Shown piece by piece: positions 1-5,100 of a stretch of DNA of 5,786 bases. Under the pieces are notes generated by a model that saw only the letters and a list, made by a program, of their open reading frames with translations, was not told the origin of the DNA and made no database searches. This DNA is from an uncultured Verrucomicrobiota bacterium (GTDB lineage Bacteria > Verrucomicrobiota > Verrucomicrobiae > Opitutales > Opitutaceae). A program made the translations under genes and the position numbers. Where the stretch lies: positions 1-5,786 of the forward strand of contig CAMLQS010000325.1 of the NCBI GenBank assembly GCA_946482165.1, written 5' to 3'. Within the stretch, counting starts at the first letter, position 1, and the number at the start of each line of letters is the position of its first letter.

Positions 1-130
1 GCGCATGGTCCGCGTGGGCGGCGCAGATGTGATCGTGCAAATCCGGCGAGACGGCGGCCAGTCCGAGCAGCACCACGCACGCCGCCAAGAGGGCGGCGAG
101 GACGGGGCGGAGGGATCGGAACGGGCGCAT
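1..130 (-). CDS. Small secreted or membrane-anchored His/Cys-containing protein, N-terminal part only
   Basis: Reading the minus strand from ATG at 130 gives 43 residues before the window ends, so the gene is partial at its C-terminus. The product starts MRPFRSLRP, followed by a hydrophobic run from about residue 10 to 27 (VLAALLAACVVLLGLAAV), which is a good signal peptide or membrane anchor. After it comes SPDLHDHICAAHADHA, with four His and one Cys in about 16 residues. Nearly all codons end in G or C, as expected for a real gene in this genome and not for a chance frame. The pattern of basic start, hydrophobic stretch, 'SPxLH' and then a His-rich segment resembles small hypothetical proteins I associate with Verrucomicrobiota, and loosely DUF2946-type metal-linked peptides. 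That family link is recall, not proof. The gene diverges from the GH43-like gene. I see no convincing Shine-Dalgarno sequence before the ATG. A metal-binding role is only a guess from the His and Cys. Confidence 0.6.
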   Translation of the reverse strand, partial: MRPFRSLRPVLAALLAACVVLLGLAAVSPDLHDHICAAHADHA

Positions 131-290
131 CGGAAGCGGGTTTCCACGGAGCTTAGCAAAGTCGTCAAGGGGGGGCGACGGCGGCGCCACGCGCGGGTCC
201 GGGCCGCGGTCGCTTGGGCACGGGATTGGAGAAGCTTGGCTCGCCGCCGGTCGCACTCGCTGTTTACGTCGAGGCCTTCGCTTTCACCTT
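131..290. promoter_or_regulatory. Divergent intergenic region between the partial minus-strand gene and the GH43-like gene
   Basis: These 160 bases separate two genes transcribed away from each other, so both promoters should lie here. I see no convincing -35/-10 pair for either side. On the minus strand TTGACG (168 to 163) looks like a -35 box, but the hexamer 17 bases further on is GGAAAC. The hexamer gcttgg occurs twice in the same orientation, at 212-217 and 234-239, 22 bases apart, about two helical turns; this could be a regulator site or chance. The sequence just before the ATG at 291 has no Shine-Dalgarno motif. Confidence 0.35.
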
Positions 291-1415
291 ATGCGCACTC
301 GTCTCCTACCCCTCGCCGCGGCGGCGCTTGCCCTGCTGCTCGCCGCCTGTTCCAGCCCGACCGCTTCGGTGTCGTCCGATGCCGCCGCCCCGTCGCCGGC
401 CCCCGTCGCTCGAAAGACGGTTTCGGAGAAGGATCTCAGCGCCTACTTCTTCGTCTATTTCAAGGACGAGCATCACAGCCCTTGTTTCGCGCTTAGCCGC
501 GACGGATACACCTTCACCGCGCTGAACGACGGCAAGCCCGTGATGGACGGGACAAAACTCGCCGAGCAGAAGGGCATTCGCGACCCGCACATCGCCCGCG
601 GAGGCGACGGCGCATTCTATCTCACGATGACCGACCTGCATGTCTACGGTCAGCGCGCCGGCCATCGGACGACCCAGTGGGAACGCCCCACCGAGCTCTA
701 CGACTGGGGCAACAACCGCGGCATCGTGATGATGCGCTCCACCGATCTTATCCATTGGACCTACTCCCACGTTCGCATGGACAAGGCCTTCGAGGAGACC
801 CGCGACGTCGGCTGCGTCTGGGCGCCGCAGAGCATCTACGATCCGGCGCGGGACCGCATGATGGTCTATTTCACGATGCGCATCGGCCACGGGAAGACGA
901 AGCTCTACTACTCCTACGCCGACGAGGCCTTCACCAAGCTGGAGACCGTGCCCGTCGAGTATTTCCAATATCCCCCGGGCCACCAGATCCTTGACGGCGA
1001 CATCACCCGGGTGGGCGACAAATACCACCTCTTCTACTGCGCCCAGGGCCCGGGCGGCGGCATCAAGCAGGCGGTGTCCGATCACCTCACCCACGGTTAC
1101 GTTTACGACCCCGCGACCTACGATCCGGAGCGCGTGGGGCGCGAGGCGCCCTCGGTCTGGAAACGCCTCGGCACCGACCGCCACGTGCTGATGTATGACG
1201 TCTTTGGCGTGAACCCGCACAACTACGGCTTCGCCGAGACGACGGATTTCAAGCGTTTCGAAAATCTCGGGCGCCTCAACGAAGGCGTGATGCGCGCGAC
1301 CAATTTCTCCAGCCCGAAGCACGGAGCGATCGTCCACCTCACCGACGCCGAGGCGCGCGCCCTCGCCGCGCACTGGGGCTTCGACTACGAGAGCCTGCCG
1401 GCGGCGAAAAACTGA
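291..1415 (+). CDS. Outer-membrane lipoprotein with GH43-like five-bladed beta-propeller glycosidase domain
   Basis: The 374-residue product begins with a lipoprotein signal: MRTRLLPL, a hydrophobic run, then the lipobox LAAC with Cys20 as the likely lipidation site, followed by an Ala/Pro/Ser linker to about residue 45. The rest resembles GH43-family glycosidases (arabinosidases, xylosidases, galactosidases), which cleave sugars from plant-type or host glycans. Motifs in order are GIRDPHI (95-101, with Asp98 the candidate catalytic base), RGIVMMRSTDLIHW (143-156), WAPQ (177-180), DGDI (235-238, with Asp235 or Asp237 the candidate pKa-tuning Asp) and REAPSVWK (284-291, with Glu285 the candidate general acid). 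The residue roles are assigned from recalled family patterns. The start at 291 is chosen because it gives a complete lipoprotein signal, although no Shine-Dalgarno site is visible. The enzyme would be held in the outer membrane or its periplasmic face. No SusC/SusD pair or regulator adjoins it, so the substrate is unknown. The family call is fairly firm, the exact activity is not. Confidence 0.82.
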   Translation: MRTRLLPLAAAALALLLAACSSPTASVSSDAAAPSPAPVARKTVSEKDLSAYFFVYFKDEHHSPCFALSRDGYTFTALNDGKPVMDGTKLAEQKGIRDPHIARGGDGAFYLTMTDLHVYGQRAGHRTTQWERPTELYDWGNNRGIVMMRSTDLIHWTYSHVRMDKAFEETRDVGCVWAPQSIYDPARDRMMVYFTMRIGHGKTKLYYSYADEAFTKLETVPVEYFQYPPGHQILDGDITRVGDKYHLFYCAQGPGGGIKQAVSDHLTHGYVYDPATYDPERVGREAPSVWKRLGTDRHVLMYDVFGVNPHNYGFAETTDFKRFENLGRLNEGVMRATNFSSPKHGAIVHLTDAEARALAAHWGFDYESLPAAKN

Positions 1416-1445
1416 GGCGCGCGGAGTCGCGGCTCCGTCGGCGCC
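1416..1445 (+). terminator. Imperfect GC-rich hairpin just after the GH43-like gene
   Basis: Directly after the TGA stop, ggcgc (1416-1420) can pair with gcgcc (1441-1445), and cggag (1422-1426) with ctccg (1433-1437), giving a two-part stem around a six-base loop. There is no T-run after it, so it is not a canonical intrinsic terminator. It may still help end or protect the transcript, or may be a copy of a dispersed palindromic repeat, because the 8-mer cggctccg recurs in the next hairpin at 1506-1513. Confidence 0.35.
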
Positions 1446-1461
1446 CGGTCCGACGTGGCGG
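1437..1461 (+). repeat. Candidate dispersed repeat, copy 1: gtcgg/ccgac hairpin followed by gtggcgg
   Basis: gtcgg (1437-1441) and ccgac (1450-1454) form an inverted repeat around an eight-base loop, and are followed directly by gtggcgg (1455-1461). The same arrangement with a three-base loop occurs at 5757-5776, and the 12 bases ccgacgtggcgg are identical in both. Both copies lie in spacers downstream of plus-strand genes. Twelve-base matches can arise by chance in DNA this GC-rich, so this is a candidate only. Confidence 0.3.
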
Positions 1462-1491
1462 AAGCGCGGAGCGATTTCGTCGGGGTGCGGC

Positions 1492-1537
1492 GTCGGGCAG
1501 CGGAACGGCTCCGCCGTTCCGCTACGCTCTGTCGGGC
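1492..1537. repeat. REP-like palindrome flanked by 7-bp direct repeats
   Basis: The sequence agcggaacgg (1499-1508) is the exact reverse complement of ccgttccgct (1514-1523), separated by ctccg, giving a perfect 10-bp stem with a five-base loop. The 7-mer gtcgggc occurs on both sides, at 1492-1498 and 1531-1537, so the 32 bases between look like a small inserted palindromic unit with a target duplication. There is no T-tract for a terminator. It lies between the stop of the GH43-like gene and the start of the next plus-strand gene. Whether it is dispersed in the genome cannot be seen from one copy. Confidence 0.5.
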
Positions 1538-1576
1538 GCGGGCGATGTTGAAAAGCGGCGCCGGTGTCGCTTGCTC

Positions 1577-1580
1577 GGAG
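1577..1580 (+). promoter_or_regulatory. Shine-Dalgarno GGAG that fixes the start of the 101-residue gene
   Basis: GGAG ends five bases before the ATG at 1586, which favours this ATG over the in-frame TTG at 1571. The TTG lies upstream of the GGAG and has no ribosome site of its own. Confidence 0.5.
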
Positions 1581-1585
1581 CCCGC

Positions 1586-1891
1586 ATGGACGACCAGCTG
1601 TCGCTTTTCTCGGATTTGCCGGCGGGGCGCTCGCTGGACGAGCCGCCGCTGCCGGGCTTCACGGACCTCGCGCCGGAGCTGGCGGACGAGGCGGCGGCGG
1701 TGTGGGGCCTGCCGGTGGGGCGACGGGCGCGGGTGACCTTGCGCGGGCACGCGGTGGACGCGCTGAGCGGACTCGTGCAGGTGGCGGCTTTGCCGGAGAT
1801 GCCTTTCGCCGCGCACAAGCCGCTGCGGCTTCGAATCGGGCACGAGGAGTTCACGAGCCGGCAGGTGTCGGCGTGGGTGTTAATGGAGTAA
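1586..1891 (+). CDS. Conserved-looking hypothetical protein, 101 residues
   Basis: I do not recognise a function. From the ATG at 1586, preceded by GGAG at good spacing, the product starts MDDQLSLFSDLPAGR, a short polar head. A Glu/Asp/Pro-rich stretch follows to about residue 40, then a basic patch VGRRARVTLRGHA (48-60) and a C-terminal segment with alternating hydrophobic residues, including PLRLRIGHEEFTSRQVSAW. There is no signal peptide, membrane segment, Cys pair or repeat, so it is probably a small cytoplasmic protein. The compact C-terminal half looks like a small beta-rich fold, but this is only an impression. Codons favour G or C at third positions, which supports coding. It runs tail to tail with the TonB receptor gene, with seven bases between the stop codons. 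It is separated from the GH43-like gene by a repeat-bearing spacer, so an operon with that gene is doubtful. Confidence 0.65.
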   Translation: MDDQLSLFSDLPAGRSLDEPPLPGFTDLAPELADEAAAVWGLPVGRRARVTLRGHAVDALSGLVQVAALPEMPFAAHKPLRLRIGHEEFTSRQVSAWVLME

Positions 1892-1898
1892 GGGAGGC

Positions 1899-4079
1899 TC
1901 AGAACTCGTAGCGCACCTGGGTGTAGAAGGAGCGGGCGAAGCGGGGGCCGTAGACGTAGTCGCTGTCGCGGGTGGGGCCGGTCTCGAGGTCGCGCTGGCG
2001 TTGGTCGAAGACGTTCTTCACGCCGAAACTCAGGTCGAGGTGGCGCGAGCTGCCGAGGGCGATGTGGCGGACGAGGCCGAGGTCGAAAACGAAGAAGTCG
2101 TCGGTGCGATTGAGCGTGGCGGTGCGGTTGTTCACGACGTCGAGCGGGCCGGTGTATTTGAGGCCGCCGACGACATCCCACTCCGGGAGCGGGGACCAGA
2201 CGGCCTGGGCGACGCCGGTGAGCCCCGGGGTCTTCAGGTAGTCGTGGGTCGAGAGGACGGTCGAGCCATCGTCGAAGACGACCTCGGCGGTGTCATGGCG
2301 GGATGAATACGCGGCGACGCCGAGGACCAGGTTCAGGGCGTCGGCCGGGCGGACGCTGAAATTCGACTCGAGGCCGGCGACGGTGGAGCCGGAGCCGTTG
2401 TCGCGGAGATCGACGGCGGAGGAGCCGGCGCCGGAACGGGCGAGGACGAAGGTGTCGGAGATCCCGGTGTAGGAGGCGGTGGCGTCCCAGGTCCAGGGGA
2501 TGTGCGCGCCGGGGGCGGAGCGGAGGTCGAAGCCGAGCTGGGCGGTGCGGGAGCTTTCCTCGCGCAGGCCGGGGGCGTTGACGACGGGGACGGGCACGCC
2601 GCCGAGGGTGTCGACGTGAAGATCCTCGCTGAAGACGTCGGGGGCGCGGAAGCCGGTGGAGAGGGCGGCCCGGAGTTTCAGGCGGTCGGTGGCGGCGTAG
2701 GCGGCGGCGACGCGGGGCGAGTAAACGAGGTCGTCGACGGCGGAGGCGTCGTCCACGCGGGCGCCGAGCACGAGGTCGAGACGTTCGGTGGCGCTCCACT
2801 CGTCCTGGAGGAGGAAGCCGAGGTCGGAAAAATCGTCGTCGACGAGGGGCGCGCCGACGGCGGCGCCGGTGTGGTCGCGTTTCTCGTCGCGGACGGCCTC
2901 GTGCTTGAACTGGAGGCCGTAGGCGAGGGCGTGGGCGCCGAGGCGATGGCGGGCGAGCAGGTCGATGAAGTGGAGCGGGTTTTCGGTGTGGCCGTATTGA
3001 TCCTTGGCGACGTCTCCTATGGTGGCGTAGCCGAGGTCGAGAAGGGCTTGTTCGTTGTCGCCCGCGCCGGGGGCGGATTCGGGGACGAGGGGATCGGTGG
3101 CGGTGCGGCCGCCGAGACCGCCGTAGAAGCTGTCGCGGGCGATGAAAGCGTAGGAGTAGCCGGCCGTGATATCGAGGTCGGGGGTGATGTCCTGGTCCCA
3201 GGCGAGGGCGGCGCGGTGGTAGCGGGTGTCGAGGCTTTCGGCGATGTTGGCCAAATGTTGGGGTTGGGAGAGCCGGTCGCCGCCGCGGCGCTCCTCGGCG
3301 GTGAAGGTATAGTCGGCGCGCAGGCGGGTGCGTTCAGTGGGCGCGTGCCAAACCTGGAGGCCGCCGACGCGGAGGTCTTTTTCGGTGATCTCGGTGAAGC
3401 CGTCCGAGTTGAAGTCGATGGCGTCGTTGGTGGAGAACTGGCCGACGGCGGTGGCGGCGAGGGTGCCGACGCGGGCGGCGGAGGCCTGGTCGTTGGCGGC
3501 GTCGAGACGGAGATCGAGTTGGTAAAGCGGCTCGTCCTTTTGGAGTTCGACGCCCGCCTGGGCGAAGCCGCCGGAGCGGACGGGCTGGGTGGTGACGAGG
3601 TTGAGGACGCCGGCGACGGCGCCGGGGCCGTAGAGGGCGGAGCCGCCGCCTTTGACGAGCTCGATGCGGTCGACGAAGGCGACGGGGATCTGTTCGAGGC
3701 CGTAGACGCCGCCGAGGGTGGAGAGCAGCGGGACGCCGTTGAACAGGATCTGGTTGTAGGCGCCGGGCAGGCCGAGGAGCTGGACCTCGGAGGTGTTGCA
3801 ATTTTGGCAATTGGACTCGACGCGCACGCCGTTCGAGAGCTCGACGGCTTGGGAAAAGTTGAGCGGGGCGCGGAGCGCGAGGTCCTCGGAGAGGATGACT
3901 TCGGTGCGGATGGCGACCTCGGACAAGAGCCGTTCGGTGCGGGTGCTGGCGGTGACGGTGAGGGGCGGGAGCTCGTGAACCGGCTGCTGCTCGGGGGCTT
4001 GAGCGAGAAGGAGGGGCGAGGACAAGGCGCTGAGAAGCAAAGCCGAGGACGCGGCGAAGGAGGGAGGATTCGTTGGCAT
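1899..4079 (-). CDS. TonB-dependent outer-membrane receptor with paired-cysteine plug motif
   Basis: The 726-residue product has a signal peptide (about 1-26, ending LLLAQA), a TonB-box-like segment LPPLTVTAS (37-45), a plug domain (about 50-165) and a beta-barrel to the C-terminus, ending in NVFD (about 689-692), GPRFARSF and a terminal Phe (YEF), as outer-membrane barrels do. Plug motifs include ILFNGVPL (111-118) and VKGGGSALYGPGAVAGVLN (142-160). Such receptors import scarce ligands using TonB-ExbBD energy. The length fits siderophore, haem, metal or cobalamin receptors and is too short for SusC-type glycan transporters. The plug carries SNCQNCNTSEVQLLGL with Cys91 and Cys94, a pattern I recall from some Bacteroidota receptors of uncertain ligand. 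The ATG at 4079 is chosen because it gives a proper signal peptide; the frame stays open further upstream to 4274 but runs through an AT-rich leader. There is no Shine-Dalgarno site, and a hairpin abuts the start. The family is firm, the ligand unknown. Confidence 0.93.
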   Translation of the reverse strand: MPTNPPSFAASSALLLSALSSPLLLAQAPEQQPVHELPPLTVTASTRTERLLSEVAIRTEVILSEDLALRAPLNFSQAVELSNGVRVESNCQNCNTSEVQLLGLPGAYNQILFNGVPLLSTLGGVYGLEQIPVAFVDRIELVKGGGSALYGPGAVAGVLNLVTTQPVRSGGFAQAGVELQKDEPLYQLDLRLDAANDQASAARVGTLAATAVGQFSTNDAIDFNSDGFTEITEKDLRVGGLQVWHAPTERTRLRADYTFTAEERRGGDRLSQPQHLANIAESLDTRYHRAALAWDQDITPDLDITAGYSYAFIARDSFYGGLGGRTATDPLVPESAPGAGDNEQALLDLGYATIGDVAKDQYGHTENPLHFIDLLARHRLGAHALAYGLQFKHEAVRDEKRDHTGAAVGAPLVDDDFSDLGFLLQDEWSATERLDLVLGARVDDASAVDDLVYSPRVAAAYAATDRLKLRAALSTGFRAPDVFSEDLHVDTLGGVPVPVVNAPGLREESSRTAQLGFDLRSAPGAHIPWTWDATASYTGISDTFVLARSGAGSSAVDLRDNGSGSTVAGLESNFSVRPADALNLVLGVAAYSSRHDTAEVVFDDGSTVLSTHDYLKTPGLTGVAQAVWSPLPEWDVVGGLKYTGPLDVVNNRTATLNRTDDFFVFDLGLVRHIALGSSRHLDLSFGVKNVFDQRQRDLETGPTRDSDYVYGPRFARSFYTQVRYEF

Positions 4080-4107
4080 AACAAAATTAGGCGAAGCTAA
4101 TCTTGTT
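4080..4107 (-). promoter_or_regulatory. Hairpin or operator dyad ending at the base before the receptor start codon
   Basis: On the minus strand aacaagattag (4107 to 4097) is followed by cttcgc and then ctaattttgtt (4090 to 4080), and the ATG follows at once. As RNA the arms form 11 pairs, one of them G-U, around a six-base loop. As DNA it is a near-perfect dyad in an AT-rich patch of an otherwise GC-rich region. It occupies the place where a ribosome site should be, so it could control initiation or be a repressor operator. No known regulator site was recognised. Confidence 0.55.
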
Positions 4108-4134
4108 AGTATGGCGATGAATTTTTGTGTGATT

Positions 4135-4163
4135 AGAATAATTCGTGATTTGTGGTGATGAAG
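4135..4163 (-). promoter_or_regulatory. Possible sigma70-like promoter of the TonB receptor gene
   Basis: Reading the minus strand, TTCATC (4163 to 4158) and TATTCT (4140 to 4135) are spaced by exactly 17 bases. They match the -35 consensus at three of six positions and the -10 consensus at four of six. Transcription would start near 4128, giving a leader of about 49 bases that contains the hairpin. The repeats gtgatt (4129-4134 and 4145-4150) and gtgatg (4155-4160) overlap the boxes and could bind a regulator. The match is weak, and the AT-rich setting is the main support. Confidence 0.35.
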
Positions 4164-4230
4164 CGAGGGTGGGGCGCGGCAGCCGGGCGCGCCGCGACGG
4201 AGTGGTGATCGTTGCTCTTGTGAAATCCGC

Positions 4231-4252
4231 GGCGGACCGCAGCGGTCCCGCC
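4231..4252. repeat. GC-rich palindrome, REP-like, between the membrane protein gene and the receptor gene
   Basis: ggcgg (4231-4235) pairs with ccgcc (4248-4252), and accg (4236-4239) with cggt (4243-4246), leaving one bulged base at 4247 and a three-base loop. It follows the stop of the minus-strand membrane protein gene by about 24 bases. Seen on that strand, the T-run (4264 to 4258) comes before the stem, not after it, so it is not a standard intrinsic terminator. In kind it resembles the palindrome at 1499-1523 and may be a dispersed repeat. Confidence 0.4.
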
Positions 4253-4275
4253 CTACCAAAAAACCCAACCGCAAC

Positions 4276-4959
4276 CTACACGGGCTGGGGCGCCGGGCGG
4301 CGGGTCATGAAGATCACGAGCAGCGTGAAAAAGCAGAGCACCACGTTTTGCAGCGGGAGCTGGAGCGCGGTGGGCAGGATGTAGATCACCGCCACCGCCG
4401 GGACCCACACGACCCAGGTCGTGACGAGCAGCGGCAGCACGCAGCGGGCATACCAGCCGGGGCGGCGCCACTCGGCGGCGAGCGGCGCGGCGGCGAAACC
4501 ATTTTCCACCCAGTTGTAGACCAGCCAGGTGACGGGCGCGGCGAAGAGCGGGCAGTAGACGAATTGGTCGTTGAAGGTTTTGAGCACGATGGTGGCGACA
4601 CCCTTGCCCTCGCCGAACCAGCGCGCCTGCCATGCGTAAAAGACCGAGACTTCGAAGCCCTTGTAGGCCCAGTAGACGACGAGCGCGGTCATCTGCGAAA
4701 ACCCGTAGCGGCGGCGACCGGCGTCGGTGAGGCAAAGGACCGCGAAGGGGATCAAGGCGCCGAAGATCGCGGTCGAAACCAGTGCGAAGGGCATGCCCGT
4801 TTCGACGCGAAACGCGGCCAGTTTCTCCAGCGCCGCACGAGAGGGCGCGTGCAGGTAGTAGGCGGCGACGAGCGCGGTGGCGAAGGCTTGGAGCACGAGC
4901 CCCGGACCGAGGTTGGCGCGGGCGGCATGCAGCGATTGGCGAAAAGGAGACGCGGGCAC
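4276..4959 (-). CDS. Multi-pass inner-membrane protein, faintly Mpv17/PMP22-like
   Basis: The 227-residue product has about five or six hydrophobic segments: near residues 17-36, 56-78, 88-109 (weaker), 134-151, 172-194 and 201-219. The last two are joined by VVWVPAVAVIYILP. The segment KTFNDQFVYCPLF (127-139), with Asp-Gln before a Pro, and the later TWVVWVP (181-187) recall the 'DQ...P' and 'W..WP' signatures of the Mpv17/PMP22 family, whose four-helix members sit in mitochondrial and peroxisomal membranes. That link is a distant impression and may be wrong. I know no function for bacterial relatives. The start is GTG at 4959, because no other usual start codon in this frame gives the full first helix. 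No Shine-Dalgarno site is visible. It lies upstream of the receptor gene on the same strand, but a 196-base gap with its own promoter-like elements argues against one operon. It diverges from the flavin reductase-like gene. Confidence 0.7.
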   Translation of the reverse strand: MPASPFRQSLHAARANLGPGLVLQAFATALVAAYYLHAPSRAALEKLAAFRVETGMPFALVSTAIFGALIPFAVLCLTDAGRRRYGFSQMTALVVYWAYKGFEVSVFYAWQARWFGEGKGVATIVLKTFNDQFVYCPLFAAPVTWLVYNWVENGFAAAPLAAEWRRPGWYARCVLPLLVTTWVVWVPAVAVIYILPTALQLPLQNVVLCFFTLLVIFMTRRPAPQPV

Positions 4960-4976
4960 GTGGAGGAAGGCGGAGG

Positions 4977-4997
4977 TCTGAAACCTGAGACCTGAAA
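4977..4997. repeat. Three tandem heptamers in the divergent spacer
   Basis: tctgaaa (4977-4983), cctgaga (4984-4990) and cctgaaa (4991-4997) follow each other without a gap, with consensus yctgara. Part of the run is also an inverted repeat, aggtct (4975-4980) with agacct (4989-4994). It lies 18 bases upstream of the GTG start of the membrane protein gene. It resembles the short heptanucleotide repeats known from cyanobacteria in form only. Confidence 0.5.
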
Positions 4998-5100
4998 TTC
5001 CAAGCCTGCGCCGGGATCTCGACCCTGCTTCCGGAAGGAGAATGAGATTTTCGCAAAAGGTGCGCAGAGGGGGACGTTGCGGCGCAGGCGTTCCGGATCG

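Noticed and set aside
140..168. Minus-strand TTGACG as the -35 box for the partial His/Cys-rich gene
   Set aside because: With the normal 17-base spacing the -10 position reads GGAAAC, which does not resemble TATAAT.
306..1373. Long open frame on the minus strand opposite the GH43-like gene (355 residues)
   Set aside because: It has no recognisable domain, and its composition is that of an antisense shadow; the plus-strand frame carries a lipobox and ordered GH43-like motifs.
1571..1585. TTG start giving five extra residues to the 101-residue protein
   Set aside because: The GGAG at 1577-1580 lies downstream of this TTG and is correctly spaced for the ATG at 1586.
1385..2181. Minus-strand open frames across the repeat-bearing spacer
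   Set aside because: They are Arg-rich, cross the hairpins, lack any family pattern, and overlap both the 101-residue gene and the receptor gene.
1899..4079. SusC-type glycan transporter paired with the GH43-like gene
   Set aside because: The receptor is 726 residues, lacks the extra N-terminal domain typical of SusC proteins, has no SusD neighbour, and is transcribed on the opposite strand.
2502..4100. Long open frame on the plus strand opposite the TonB receptor gene (532 residues)
   Set aside because: It is Gly/Ala/Val/Glu-rich low-complexity sequence typical of the mirror frame of a GC-rich gene, whereas the minus-strand frame has a full receptor architecture with signal peptide, plug and C-terminal Phe.
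4258..4264. T-run on the minus strand near the palindrome at 4231-4252 as an intrinsic terminator
   Set aside because: On the transcribed strand the T-run comes before the stem, the wrong order for Rho-independent termination of the membrane protein gene.
4080..4275. Cobalamin riboswitch upstream of the TonB receptor gene
   Set aside because: The AT-rich leader is short and I find no GCCACTG-like B12-box on the minus strand; the GC-rich part does not resemble the riboswitch core.
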